This document shows, in pieces, positions 33,080 to 42,368 of a stretch of 64,000 nt of DNA (position 1 is its first letter; each line of letters starts with the position of its first letter). The notes under the pieces were generated by a model. The model saw nothing but the letters and a program-made list of their open reading frames with translations, was not told the origin of the DNA and made no database searches. A program made the translations under genes and the position numbers. Location: contig NZ_CAKTGT010000002.1 of assembly GCF_934561735.1 (NCBI RefSeq), positions 238,220 through 302,219 on the forward strand, in the 5' to 3' direction. Source of the DNA: an uncultured Eubacterium sp. GTDB taxonomy: Bacteria; Bacillota; Clostridia; Oscillospirales; Acutalibacteraceae.

Positions 33080-33754
33080 TTATGCCTCTTCCTTTTCAAG
33101 CAAACTCTCGGCAACGGGAATGTCATCGGGAGTTGTAATTTTGATATTTGAATAACTGCCCTCTACCATTTTTACCTTAACACCGCTGTATTCGGCAAGC
33201 TGACAGTCATCGGTAAAATCTTTGCCGTCTGAAACAGCTTTTTCAAGTATTTCGCTATATAACTTAAAATCAAATATCTGCGGAGTTTGAACGGCAAAAA
33301 GCGAAGAACGCTCCGGAGTTTCCACAACAAAAGAATCTTTGTCTATAATCTTTATTGTATCCTTTACCGGAACACCGACAGCGGCTGCTTTGTGTTCCTT
33401 AGCCTGACGGATAGTATTTTCTATATCCACGGCTTTTACAAGAGGTCTTGCACCGTCGTGAATTGCAATAAGCTCGGCATCATCAATCGTTTGAATTGCA
33501 TTATAAACACTCTGCTGTCTTGTATTTCCGCCGATTGCAAAAGATACTCTTTCATCCGGAAACAGAGATATAAATGTATCTATATCCTGCTGCCTTGCAA
33601 CAACAATAACTTCATCTATATCGGAGATGTTCAAAAAAGCTTCCACGCTTCGCTCGATAACGGTTTTGCCTTTAATTTTAAGCAAAAGTTTGCTTTGCTC
33701 ACATTTCATTCTTGTACCGTTGCCGGCACCGAGAATAACGGCAACATTACTCAA
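33080..33754 (-). CDS. ispD: 2-C-methyl-D-erythritol 4-phosphate cytidylyltransferase
   Basis: 224 residues. The nucleotide-binding opening is [25 protein letters not shown], followed by IHDGARPLV and [18 protein letters not shown], and [11 protein letters not shown]. It joins CTP and MEP to give CDP-ME, two steps before IspF. Its start overlaps the rqcH stop by 8 bases. Confidence 0.96.
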   Translation of the reverse strand: MSNVAVILGAGNGTRMKCEQSKLLLKIKGKTVIERSVEAFLNISDIDEVIVVARQQDIDTFISLFPDERVSFAIGGNTRQQSVYNAIQTIDDAELIAIHDGARPLVKAVDIENTIRQAKEHKAAAVGVPVKDTIKIIDKDSFVVETPERSSLFAVQTPQIFDFKLYSEILEKAVSDGKDFTDDCQLAEYSGVKVKMVEGSYSNIKITTPDDIPVAESLLEKEEA

Positions 33755-35429
33755 TTTCCTTCACCTCCGCAAGTTCTTCTTCATTTGGAGTGACATACTC
33801 TGTTTTATAGTCGTCATAAATAACCATACCCGGCTTTGCACCGTTAGGCTTATGAACATTTTTTACTATTGTATAATCAACCGCAACATTTGATGACGAA
33901 CCCGCCTTTGAATTTACGCACGCAAGCATCGCCGCTTCACGAATGAGCTTGTCTGTAAACGGCTTTTCCTTAACCGCTTCAACAATTACATGGCTTCCCG
34001 GTGTATCTTTGACATGAAACCACAAATCATAATTTTTAGCGGTTTTAAGAGTGAGCTTGTCATTTTGCACATTATTTCTGCCGACAAATATTGTATATCC
34101 CTCCGAAGAAAGATATTTCTTTGGCGGTAGCTTTTTCTGTTTTTGATTTTTAGTTCCCGCTCTTGAGAGTAAGCCGACAGAACGAAGTTCATCTCTTACT
34201 GCAGTAATCTCGCTGTCTGTTTCGGCTCTTGAAAGTTCGTCAATAACAGTATCAAGATAGCCTGCTTCTTCCTCGGCTTCTTTAATAAAATCAAGAAGTT
34301 TATTTTCGGCAATCTGCTTTTTGCGATAGTTCTTATAATACTTCTGTGCATTTTGTGCCGGAGAAAGAGTTGGGTCCACAGGAATTCTGATCGGAGCCAT
34401 ATTGTCATAATAATTCTCCAAATCATAAAACATTGCACCTTTTTCAAGGCGGTGGAGATTTGCATTAATCAAATCACCGCAGATTTTCAGTCTTTCTTTA
34501 TCCGCACACTCATCAAGTTCTCTCTTTCGGTTAATCGACTTTCTTACAGCACGCTCTTTGAGGGTATTAAGACGGTGGAACAAATCATTTGAACGCTGTC
34601 TTATTCTCTCAATTCTTACCTGCTCATAATAGAAATAATCAACCAAATCCGAAAGTGTATCAAAGGTTTTATATGTGCACAAATCGCCAAATTGATGCGG
34701 CATAAAATATGTAAAATCTTTTGGCTTATCAAGAATGACAACAGTAGGTTGAGGATGATTGATATGCTCTTTTAATCCCGAAAGGCTCAAATCAAACTCA
34801 ATTTCATTGGCAACAATCGGTGATATTCCCTGAATAACCTTGCCTGCTGCCTTGCCGCGAGTGGTATCAAGCGACTTCATTTTTGCTTCGATGTCAGGGA
34901 TACTGTCGGTAAGAATGTTCATTTTATTCTGTGCCGGCGGAAGTTTATAGGTTAATCCCGGCAAAATTTCTCTTACAGACGACTTGGTTTCGTCAATTCG
35001 CTTTACGCACTCAATAATTTTGTATTTCTTATCTACAAGAATAATATTGCTGTACTTGCCCATTATTTCGATGATAAGGCGATATTCTACAGGGTCACCC
35101 AAATCATTTTTTGCATCGAAAACAAGGGTGAGTATTCTCTCAAAGCCCTCCTGCTTGATTTCTCTAAGCACAGCACCGCATAGAAGCTTACGCAAAAGCA
35201 TTGTAAGCATAGGCGGTTTTTTCGGATTTTCGATATATTGATTTGTAAGCTGTATTCTGGAGCTGTCAGCCTTTGCCGACAAAAGCAGTTTTTCGCTTCC
35301 GTCATAGGTTCTGAAAGTGAAGAGTATTTCTTCCTTTGACGGTTGATAAATTTTATCAACCCTAAAGCCTACAACTTTTGAAGCTATTTCGTTTTTTATT
35401 AAATGAAGGAATATTCCGTCAAATGCCAT
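33747..35429 (-). CDS. rqcH: Rqc2/RqcH homologue (NFACT, 'fibronectin-binding' FbpA family)
   Basis: 560 residues. The NFACT-N domain begins MAFDGIFLHLIKNEI, a helical coiled-coil middle spans about residues 270-430, and the C-terminal NFACT-R domain has FVGRNNVQNDKLTLK, DLWFHVKDTPGSHVIV and KPNGAKPGMVIY. RqcH binds stalled 50S subunits and adds alanine tails to the nascent chain. Older annotations call it a fibronectin-binding protein. It lies between a Nif3-like gene and ispD with only 14 bases or less around it. Confidence 0.94.
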   Translation of the reverse strand: MAFDGIFLHLIKNEIASKVVGFRVDKIYQPSKEEILFTFRTYDGSEKLLLSAKADSSRIQLTNQYIENPKKPPMLTMLLRKLLCGAVLREIKQEGFERILTLVFDAKNDLGDPVEYRLIIEIMGKYSNIILVDKKYKIIECVKRIDETKSSVREILPGLTYKLPPAQNKMNILTDSIPDIEAKMKSLDTTRGKAAGKVIQGISPIVANEIEFDLSLSGLKEHINHPQPTVVILDKPKDFTYFMPHQFGDLCTYKTFDTLSDLVDYFYYEQVRIERIRQRSNDLFHRLNTLKERAVRKSINRKRELDECADKERLKICGDLINANLHRLEKGAMFYDLENYYDNMAPIRIPVDPTLSPAQNAQKYYKNYRKKQIAENKLLDFIKEAEEEAGYLDTVIDELSRAETDSEITAVRDELRSVGLLSRAGTKNQKQKKLPPKKYLSSEGYTIFVGRNNVQNDKLTLKTAKNYDLWFHVKDTPGSHVIVEAVKEKPFTDKLIREAAMLACVNSKAGSSSNVAVDYTIVKNVHKPNGAKPGMVIYDDYKTEYVTPNEEELAEVKEIE

Positions 35430-35443
35430 GGTACATCTCTATT

Positions 35444-36190
35444 CTAAATTGTTTTAATCGGATTTTCACGAGGTGCAACAACAAAATTCACATCCGTAAA
35501 AATCTGTTCTAAATTATCTTTAAACATCAAAAACGCCGCATTTTCGGTTTCATAATGTCCTGCCGAAACAACGGCACAGTTCTTTTCAGAGGCGTCAAGC
35601 ATTTCGTGATATTTAAGGTCGCCCGTTACAAAGCAATCAGATGTTTGGAGTGCCTCCCACATAAATTCGCTGCAAGCGCCACCGCCTACGGCAACCGTTT
35701 TTATAAGTTTGTCTGTATCTGTATATCTGATACCTACCGTACCGAGTTTTTGTTCAACATATTCGGCAAAATCATCCATACTCATAGGAGTGTCAAGCGA
35801 GCCGACAATCACAAATCCGTCACAGATTGTATGAGTATCATTTAAGCCCATAATCTTTGCAAGATTGGCATTAATTCCGCACTCAGCTTTGTCAAAATTT
35901 GTATGAGCACACAAAAAAGCAATGTCTGAATTTGCAAGATTATACACCGCCGTGTCGCTCAAAACATTTTTGATACCGCCGAAAATAAGCGGATGATGCG
36001 TAAGAACCAAATCGGCGTTTACATCATTTGCAAAAGCGACAACATCTTTTGTGCAGTCGAGTGCCATAACAACTTTTTTGACCGGTTTTCTGAAATCGCC
36101 GACAAGATGTCCCGAATTGTCCCATTCTTCCTGCGTATCATAAGGTGCGACCGAATTGATATAATCATAAATATTTTTAACCGTTGTCAT
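35444..36190 (-). CDS. Nif3-like dinuclear metal centre protein
   Basis: 248 residues. Metal-site motifs LTHHPLIFGG, CAHTNFDKAECGIN and the C-terminal SAGHYETENAAF are visible. It lacks the PII-like insert present in the longer B. subtilis YqfO. The biochemical role is not settled; GTP cyclohydrolase and nucleotide hydrolase roles have been proposed for relatives. It overlaps trmK by 4 bases, matching the conserved yqfN-yqfO neighbourhood of Firmicutes. Confidence 0.93.
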   Translation of the reverse strand: MTTVKNIYDYINSVAPYDTQEEWDNSGHLVGDFRKPVKKVVMALDCTKDVVAFANDVNADLVLTHHPLIFGGIKNVLSDTAVYNLANSDIAFLCAHTNFDKAECGINANLAKIMGLNDTHTICDGFVIVGSLDTPMSMDDFAEYVEQKLGTVGIRYTDTDKLIKTVAVGGGACSEFMWEALQTSDCFVTGDLKYHEMLDASEKNCAVVSAGHYETENAAFLMFKDNLEQIFTDVNFVVAPRENPIKTI

Positions 36191-36816
36191 AATTTTTCCT
36201 CAATAGTTTTTATCAAATCGGCAAGGTCAAGCCCCGATTTTTGCTTATTTTTCAAATAAACGAGCAAATGCTCAAAATATTCTTTATCGCTGAAATCCGT
36301 AATTGAGCCAAGATAATAATCCGACTGCTTTTTTTCACCGACATTGCCGACATATTCGGCAGAAAAAATACAGTAATGATGCCTGCCGTCGGCAACAACA
36401 ATATCACTTGTAATCTCAAATCCGTTATCAAACAGCCATTTGCGGGCAATCTCGGGATGTGTCATAGGGTTAAGAATAATGTTTTTTGAAGTAATATTTT
36501 CAGCCTTTGACAAAATATCTGCAATGAGTTCTCCGCCCATACCGGCAATAATAACGGTATCGTATTCATCATCAACGCTTTGAAGCCCGTTTGATAAAAC
36601 ACATTTGATTTTGTCATCAAGTCCCGATTGTGAAACAAGCATACGGCACGAATTAAGCGGACCTTCATTTATATCACAGGCAACGGCTGTTTTGCATATT
36701 TTATTTTGAACCAAATACACGGGAATATATCCGTGGTCCGTTCCGACATCAACGGGAATACAGCCCCGCTTTACCATATCGGCTATTGCCTGCAAGCGTT
36801 TTGTTAATTTAATCAT
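36187..36816 (-). CDS. trmK: tRNA (adenine(22)-N(1))-methyltransferase
   Basis: 209 residues. The SAM-binding loop is VDVGTDHGYIPVYL (near residue 22), followed by ACDINEGPL, the catalytic-site region IIAGMGGELI and ILNPMTHPE. It methylates N1 of A22 in certain tRNAs, as B. subtilis TrmK (YqfN). It is the first gene of the long minus-strand directon ending at 28184. Confidence 0.94.
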   Translation of the reverse strand: MIKLTKRLQAIADMVKRGCIPVDVGTDHGYIPVYLVQNKICKTAVACDINEGPLNSCRMLVSQSGLDDKIKCVLSNGLQSVDDEYDTVIIAGMGGELIADILSKAENITSKNIILNPMTHPEIARKWLFDNGFEITSDIVVADGRHHYCIFSAEYVGNVGEKKQSDYYLGSITDFSDKEYFEHLLVYLKNKQKSGLDLADLIKTIEEKL

Positions 36817-36878
36817 CGTAAATCTCCATTTTAGTATTTTATATTATAATATATATTGAAGATATTTGCAAGTAATGT

Positions 36879-36907
36879 TTGCAAGAAGAATAAATATATG
36901 CTAATAT
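36879..36907 (+). promoter_or_regulatory. Promoter of the DUF4364-type gene
   Basis: TTGCAA (36879-36884), 17 bases, TAATAT (36902-36907), followed by a GAGGTA ribosome site and ATG at 36939. Confidence 0.6.
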
Positions 36908-36938
36908 ATAAAACAGAAATTATAAATGAGGTAAAAAA

Positions 36939-37520
36939 ATGAGTGACAATACAGAAAAAATTATTGAGCCTAAAATGAGATTTGACGCTTTTATGGCAAA
37001 TGTCAAAGACGGCGGCTTGAGAAGCGTAAGTTCTATTTATATGCTTGTATGCTACATAGTGGCAAATATGAATAACAGAGTAAGTGCCGCAACAATAATT
37101 GAAGCGGTTGACGGAGCAATGATTGCCAATTATTTTGAAATATCGGACGCAGTTGCAAAGCTCCTTAAAGCGGGCACAATAATGGAAAACGATGACGAAA
37201 TGCTCTATATGGACGAACAAGACATAGAAGAAATTGCATTGATTGAGAAAGAGCTTCCGTTAACTATCAGACAAAGAAGCATAAAAGCTTGCCAAAAGGT
37301 TATCGCAAGAGAAACATATCAGCGTGACAACAAGGTAATCAGTGAAAAAGTTGACGGCGGATATAAAGTTCACCTCAAAGTCAGCGACAACACAACGGAT
37401 TTTATGAACCTTGAACTGTTTGCCGTTAACGAAGCACAAGCGGAAATGATAAAAGACAAGTTCATCTCCGACCCTGCGGCAGTTTACGAAACGCTTATCG
37501 ATGCAATATTTAATAATTAA
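36939..37520 (+). CDS. DUF4364-like protein, probable winged-helix regulator
   Basis: 193 residues. The N-terminal 80 residues look like a winged helix (ATIIEAVDGAMIANYFEISDAVAKLLKAGTI), followed by a beta-wing (DEMLYMDEQ) and a second alpha/beta domain. This resembles the DUF4364 family of clostridia, whose members are thought to be regulators. It stands alone between two minus-strand units, with its own promoter and terminator. The family assignment is by recollection. Confidence 0.7.
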   Translation: MSDNTEKIIEPKMRFDAFMANVKDGGLRSVSSIYMLVCYIVANMNNRVSAATIIEAVDGAMIANYFEISDAVAKLLKAGTIMENDDEMLYMDEQDIEEIALIEKELPLTIRQRSIKACQKVIARETYQRDNKVISEKVDGGYKVHLKVSDNTTDFMNLELFAVNEAQAEMIKDKFISDPAAVYETLIDAIFNN

Positions 37521-37524
37521 CATA

Positions 37525-37557
37525 AAAATTCCCGATACAAAATCGGGAATTTTTTGT
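37525..37557. terminator. Bidirectional terminator
   Basis: AAAATTCCCGAT pairs perfectly with ATCGGGAATTTT and is flanked by A and T runs; it serves the DUF4364-type gene and the convergent FliB-like gene. Confidence 0.85.
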
Positions 37558-38522
37558 TATATAAAAAGATGTTTTTTCAGTTCTTCTACGGACAGGCACT
37601 TTGCGGTTTTTAAAAGTTTTTTGTATCTGTCCATATTATATTGAGAATGCTCCGTTTCCTTGCTCCAAAGATGAATTGTCCAGCTATCCTCGCCAAAATA
37701 TGTATTGACAAGAACGCCAACAACAGCCATTTTTGCTTTGCTCAAAACATCCAAATCATAAACAGCCTGCAAAAAATATTTATACAAAAAATACATTGCA
37801 ATATTTTCGTTTGCCTGAATATTTGAAACAGGCTTAACTACTCTGTTTTCAACCTTTTCTTCCCACTCGGGATTGATAAGTTCCGGATTATCGAACACCT
37901 CAAAAAACTCTGTACTTTCATCAACACCGTCGGAATAATCGTCAAGTTGTGACTGCAAATTTCGTGCAAAATCAAGGAGATTTGAAAGTCGTTGACTGAT
38001 AGGTTGCGACTTATCCTTTATTATCGCATATGCCTCTTTTCTTGCCTTTATAAGCGTGTAATACAGCATACCGTCAATATCGTTGAGTGACGGAAGTTCG
38101 TCTGTTATTTCTTCCTCAAACTCAAATGACGGCAAATCATACATCATATCGGACGCAACAGGGCAAGAAAACGAAACGCCGATTTCCCTTGTACCGCCAA
38201 AATCATAAATAAATCTCGGAAAAGTACGGCAAGTGTACGGAGTGTGCTCTCCGCCTATTGCAATGTGCATATCGCAAAGATTTTCGTCATTCAAAAAAGG
38301 GCAACGCTTTTTTGCTGCAAGGGTAAAAATCGTGTTGTCAAATTCATCCTTTGAAAGCACACGGTCTATTCTCTGCTTAATTTCGAGTGATGAATCAAGG
38401 GTTTTGTAATATTCAAGCGACTCAATATCGGCATCTACCTCCCATCCCTGACAGCAAGAATCGGGACAGGCACCGGCAATGCACTTAAAATCTTTATAAA
38501 ATGTCGGTTTTACTGTTTTCAT
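37557..38522 (-). CDS. FliB-like cysteine-cluster protein ('flagellin lysine-N-methylase' family)
   Basis: 321 residues. A cysteine-rich N-terminal domain has CIAGACPDSCCQGWEVD, CPFLNDENLCDMH and CRTFPR, the YkgJ/FliB-type cluster thought to bind iron-sulfur or metal. The C-terminal half is helical. FliB methylates flagellin lysines in Salmonella, but no flagellar gene is in this window, so the target here is open. Its start overlaps the AAA-CYTH gene by 4 bases, indicating co-translation. Confidence 0.8.
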   Translation of the reverse strand: MKTVKPTFYKDFKCIAGACPDSCCQGWEVDADIESLEYYKTLDSSLEIKQRIDRVLSKDEFDNTIFTLAAKKRCPFLNDENLCDMHIAIGGEHTPYTCRTFPRFIYDFGGTREIGVSFSCPVASDMMYDLPSFEFEEEITDELPSLNDIDGMLYYTLIKARKEAYAIIKDKSQPISQRLSNLLDFARNLQSQLDDYSDGVDESTEFFEVFDNPELINPEWEEKVENRVVKPVSNIQANENIAMYFLYKYFLQAVYDLDVLSKAKMAVVGVLVNTYFGEDSWTIHLWSKETEHSQYNMDRYKKLLKTAKCLSVEELKKHLFI

Positions 38523-39568
38523 AATTTTAATCCTGCCAAATAACTGTTTTTATAGTGATAATCGTCTGAAACATCCTCAATCACCTTGATTTCGGGCGGT
38601 AGTTTATATTCTTGATTTTCGCTTTTTAGTTCAAGTTCCAAAAAAGCCTTATCATTCCAAAACGGAAACACATCAAGTTCAAAATACTGACCGTCATACA
38701 AAAAACAATATCTGTCCTTAACAATAGTATTTTTATTAGGGTCGGCGTTTTTCGTCAGTTCGTCATATTGTGCCTTGGATATAACATCCTCGGTTTCTTC
38801 CGCACAAGAGCCTGTTACACGGATTTTGAGCGTTTCAAAATAAGTAAACATTCCGTTGACGCCTCTTTTTCTGATTCTGTGTGAGCCGACTGCACAAAGC
38901 AAATATGTTTGTGAAATTTCCGCCTTAAAAGGCTTATATTTTTGAAGCAAAGTTAAATCGGGATATTCAATCAAAAACTTTTTTTCAATCTCATATCCGC
39001 TTAAAATTGAATTTATTTCAGCCTTAACGGATTGATATTTTTCTTCAAAATTTGTTTGATTTTTTACATAGCGTAGGTGCGAATGACCGACTGTAACCTC
39101 AAGCAATTTTTGCTCAAATTTAAGAGCCGTTTGATAATCTTCAATTCGTGCACAAGTCGATATATATTCACTTTCCGGTGCTGTTTGAAGAACAATAAGA
39201 GCATCGTATCGAGCCCAAGAATCAATGATATTTATGCCGATATTTTCAGCAAGAGCCTCTCTGTCGTCAACATAGCTGAAGCAATCGGTTATACCACGGT
39301 CATAAAAAACAACGACCTCGTTTTTTTCGCTTTCTTCGGCTTTTTTTAATATTTCAGACTCATTTTGAAGTTGCTTTTTTGCAACAAGGGTTTCAAAAGC
39401 GAGGTAGTCCTCCCTGCTGCCACCGTTTGCAATAACCTCATATGCGGATTCGGGACAGATAAACACATCCCTATCGTCACTGTAAAACTCTGCCGCAAGT
39501 CGCTCGACTATCGAAGTCTTTCCGGAACAAGGTCCGCCCGTTAACGCAATTTTTATAATCTTTGCCAT
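38519..39568 (-). CDS. AAA-type kinase fused to a CYTH triphosphate tunnel domain
   Basis: 349 residues. The N-terminal P-loop domain has Walker A TGGPCSGKTSIVE and a kinase-like VVFYDRGITDCFSY, as in the AAA_28/NadR-like group. From about residue 195 a CYTH domain starts with the EIEKKFLI (ExExK) signature and contains HRIRKRG, TLKIR and LELELKSE, whose acidic residues bind divalent metal. CYTH domains handle triphosphate substrates such as ThTP, polyphosphate or NTPs. The open frame begins at a TTG at 39580; the ATG at 39568 with GGGTG upstream is preferred. The same two-domain order is known in eukaryotic TTD14-like proteins. Confidence 0.82.
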   Translation of the reverse strand: MAKIIKIALTGGPCSGKTSIVERLAAEFYSDDRDVFICPESAYEVIANGGSREDYLAFETLVAKKQLQNESEILKKAEESEKNEVVVFYDRGITDCFSYVDDREALAENIGINIIDSWARYDALIVLQTAPESEYISTCARIEDYQTALKFEQKLLEVTVGHSHLRYVKNQTNFEEKYQSVKAEINSILSGYEIEKKFLIEYPDLTLLQKYKPFKAEISQTYLLCAVGSHRIRKRGVNGMFTYFETLKIRVTGSCAEETEDVISKAQYDELTKNADPNKNTIVKDRYCFLYDGQYFELDVFPFWNDKAFLELELKSENQEYKLPPEIKVIEDVSDDYHYKNSYLAGLKL

Positions 39569-39630
39569 TTTATCACCCAATACATTATATCACAAAATCT
39601 TACTTTTACAATTCCAAAAAAATATAACAA

Positions 39631-39661
39631 CAAACTCCCCTTGTGCATACAAGAGGAGCTG
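39631..39661. repeat. Dispersed hairpin repeat, second copy
   Basis: CTCCCCTTGT-GCAT-ACAAGAGGAG, closely related to the right arm of the element at 10078-10128. It stands just after the YhgE gene and may act as its terminator. Confidence 0.55.
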
Positions 39662-39666
39662 TAAGC

Positions 39667-41796
39667 TTAGAATAATCCCGTTTCTTCAACCTTCTTTTCA
39701 AAGAATTTGACAGGCTTTTTAACAATTGCCTTAACCGGCAAACCGATAATAAGACCTGCAACCGCATAGGCGAGAAGTTTGAGAAGATAAATCCAATAGT
39801 TATTACTATATGTTCCGCAAATACATTCACGCATAGCTTCAATTACAAAGGTGAACGGAATATACGGATTGATGGATACGAAGAATCGAGGTGTTACATC
39901 TATCGGGAATGTACCGCCCGAACCGCCGATTTGAACGACGAGCATAATAACGCCTATTGCCTTGCCTATATCGCCAAAGGTGTATACAATTGAATATATA
40001 AAGAACGAATATACTACTGAGGCAAGCACACCTGCAAACAGGAATTTGAGCGGGTGATAGCACTGTATCTTCAAGAAATAGAGGTCGCCGAGGCAGATAA
40101 TCAAGCCCTGAACAATCGCAATACACATGAACAAAAGGCTTCTACCAAAGAATTCTTCATGAGGTTTCAGCAACGGTGAAATTTCTTTTTTCTTCTTGAC
40201 ATTTGTTTTTACCAGGGCAACAAGCATAATTGCACCAACCCAAATTGCGAGAGTTGAATAGAACGGTGCCATGGCAGAACCGTAATTTTCGATTCCGTAA
40301 ACCTTATCTGTTTTTACTTCAACAGGGCAAGCAAGGAATTCGCCGAGATCACCGCCGTTTTTGGTGGTGAGGTTTACAGCGGCATTCACAATTTCGCTGT
40401 CCTTAATATTATCAATGATATTAATAAGATTTACAAGTTTTTTATCGGTGTTTTTAAGCACCTTATTCATTGACGATACAAGATTTTCGCCTGTATCGGC
40501 ACATTCTTTTAATGTGGAAACAAAGGTGTTAATCTGCGGAGATTTGCTGTCAAAATTATTAAGCATATCGCTCAAATCACCCAAAGTAATTACCAAACTG
40601 TCAACCGTTTTGGTGAGCACGGGTTCAACCTTGTTTGAATATGATTTTTCGGCAGATTTAAGCGAAGAAGAAACCGAACGGAGTTTTTTTGCAACATCGT
40701 ATGCGGTTTTGTCATAATCAACGGAAGAAACCTTAACCAAAAGTGTTGATGTTTCTTTAAGAGAAGTACTGATATTGTCAAGCTTTGTTGTAAAGTTTGT
40801 AATTTCTGTTATAGGCTTTGGCAAAGCCGTATTAAGTTTTGTTAAAAAAGAGCTCATTTCCGTAAGCTGATCGGAAATATTATCAAGTTGAACCGAAATT
40901 TGCTTGAATGTTGCTGTTACATTTGACATATCCTTATCGGCAATTTTATCAAGAGTGTCAGCCGATGTGTCAATAACCTCACAACTTGATGACAAAACCT
41001 TACCCAAAGAATCAACAGTTGTCGAAAACGCTTCCTGAGTAACCTTTACGGCATCTGTAGTATCCTCAATCATTGTATCGGTATCATTAAGCAAATCTTT
41101 TATGCTCGTATCATCATAGTTAACATTTTTTGTAAGTTTAAGAAGTTTTTCCATACTTACCAAAGAATCGGAAAGAGTACCGATTGTTTCCCTTGCATTG
41201 TTAACCTGATGTTTGAGATAATCAAAAGTGTTTTCACCTGTTACGGAATCGGACTCCATTGCCGAACCGATGACGGCACTGAGCACATCCACAACAGTTG
41301 TTACAAACGATTCGTTAACAGTAGTTTGAACGGTTTGTACAACCTTGTCGGTGATTTTTGTTGCAATAGCGTTTTTCTTTTCGTTTGCATAATAAACGAT
41401 TTGCGGCCGCTCATAATCCTCGGTAACGATAGACGCAAGGTTTTTACTGAAGCCGCTCGGAATTTCGATAGCGGCATAATATCTGCCTGCTTCAACACCT
41501 TTTACGGCATCCTTTTTTGAAACGAACTGCCAGTCGATAGAATCGTTGCCCTTTAAATTTTCGCAAATTTGGTCACCGATGGCAATTTCAAGTTTTTTAT
41601 ATGTTGCACCCTCGTCTTCGTTACAAACAGCTACTTTCATAGCACCTGTTTTGCCGTAAGGGTCCCAGTTTGCATAAATATTGAACCACGCATAAAGACT
41701 TGGCAAAAGAGCAACGCCGACAGCAAGAATAATAGCCATTGAATTGGTAAAGATATTTTTCATATCTCTTTTGAAAATCTTGAATATATTTTTCAT
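39667..41796 (-). CDS. YhgE/Pip-family membrane protein
   Basis: 709 residues. One N-terminal membrane segment (SMAIILAVGVALLPSLYAWFNI), a long extracytoplasmic region with LYAWFNIYANWDPYG and coiled-coil heptads (residues 190-450), then five or six membrane segments at the C-terminus, the ABC-2-like layout of YhgE/Pip proteins. Relatives include phage-infection proteins and components linked to type VII secretion, but no WXG100 or EssC gene is present here. It is co-translated with the small acidic protein upstream (4-base overlap). Confidence 0.9.
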   Translation of the reverse strand: MKNIFKIFKRDMKNIFTNSMAIILAVGVALLPSLYAWFNIYANWDPYGKTGAMKVAVCNEDEGATYKKLEIAIGDQICENLKGNDSIDWQFVSKKDAVKGVEAGRYYAAIEIPSGFSKNLASIVTEDYERPQIVYYANEKKNAIATKITDKVVQTVQTTVNESFVTTVVDVLSAVIGSAMESDSVTGENTFDYLKHQVNNARETIGTLSDSLVSMEKLLKLTKNVNYDDTSIKDLLNDTDTMIEDTTDAVKVTQEAFSTTVDSLGKVLSSSCEVIDTSADTLDKIADKDMSNVTATFKQISVQLDNISDQLTEMSSFLTKLNTALPKPITEITNFTTKLDNISTSLKETSTLLVKVSSVDYDKTAYDVAKKLRSVSSSLKSAEKSYSNKVEPVLTKTVDSLVITLGDLSDMLNNFDSKSPQINTFVSTLKECADTGENLVSSMNKVLKNTDKKLVNLINIIDNIKDSEIVNAAVNLTTKNGGDLGEFLACPVEVKTDKVYGIENYGSAMAPFYSTLAIWVGAIMLVALVKTNVKKKKEISPLLKPHEEFFGRSLLFMCIAIVQGLIICLGDLYFLKIQCYHPLKFLFAGVLASVVYSFFIYSIVYTFGDIGKAIGVIMLVVQIGGSGGTFPIDVTPRFFVSINPYIPFTFVIEAMRECICGTYSNNYWIYLLKLLAYAVAGLIIGLPVKAIVKKPVKFFEKKVEETGLF

Positions 41797-42173
41797 TCTT
41801 CGTCCTCCTCTTCTTCGTTTTCTTCTTCGTCATCGTCTTTGAAAATGTCGTATTCGCCAAATTCAAGCCGGTCATCGTCAAGCAAATACGGTATTACCTT
41901 ATCTTTTACAAGATATTTGCAATAATCGGTTATTGTAAACACATCAACCGCAACAAATATAATAACAACCCACCAAATAAGCCAAACGGTTTTGTCACTT
42001 GATTCTCTGATGGCAGATGCAACAATAATGCTGTAAATCATAAAAATAACAGAAAATACGATTTTTACAATATTAAGAATTTTACAACCCTTGCGATAAG
42101 ATTCAATAATCTTTTCACGCAGGAATTTGTATTTATAAGCAAGCTTTTCGCTGTGCTTCATCTTTCTGCTCAT
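41793..42173 (-). CDS. Small membrane protein with acidic tail
   Basis: 126 residues, unrecognised. A basic N-terminus (MSRKMKHSEKLAYKYKFLR) is followed by two membrane segments (about residues 36-52 and 65-82) and a C-terminal tail made almost only of Asp and Glu (DDDEEENEEEEDEE). Both ends would be cytoplasmic. It overlaps the YhgE-type gene by 4 bases and shares its promoter, so it is probably a partner or assembly factor for that protein. Confidence 0.75.
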   Translation of the reverse strand: MSRKMKHSEKLAYKYKFLREKIIESYRKGCKILNIVKIVFSVIFMIYSIIVASAIRESSDKTVWLIWWVVIIFVAVDVFTITDYCKYLVKDKVIPYLLDDDRLEFGEYDIFKDDDEEENEEEEDEE

Positions 42174-42207
42174 AGTGTTATCCCTTCAATAACAATTTGT
42201 ATAATGT

Positions 42208-42236
42208 ATTATAACAATATGTAATATATGTGTCAA
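42208..42236 (-). promoter_or_regulatory. Promoter of the YhgE operon
   Basis: On the minus strand TTGACA (42236-42231), 17 bases, TATAAT (42213-42208): a perfect consensus promoter 35 bases before the small membrane protein gene. The rest of the 195-base gap to 42368 is AT-rich with nothing else recognised. Confidence 0.85.
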
Positions 42237-42368
42237 TATGCAAAATAGATAATTATACACTTGTACAACCACAAATAAACTGTAAATTATCAACATATTG
42301 TATCGGTATGTACAAATTTTTATATTCGTTGACTTTATATATAAAAAAATGTATAATATTTACTGGCT

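Noticed and set aside
39667..42173. Type VII secretion locus
   Set aside because: Only the YhgE-like protein is present; no WXG100, EssB or EssC genes are in the window.
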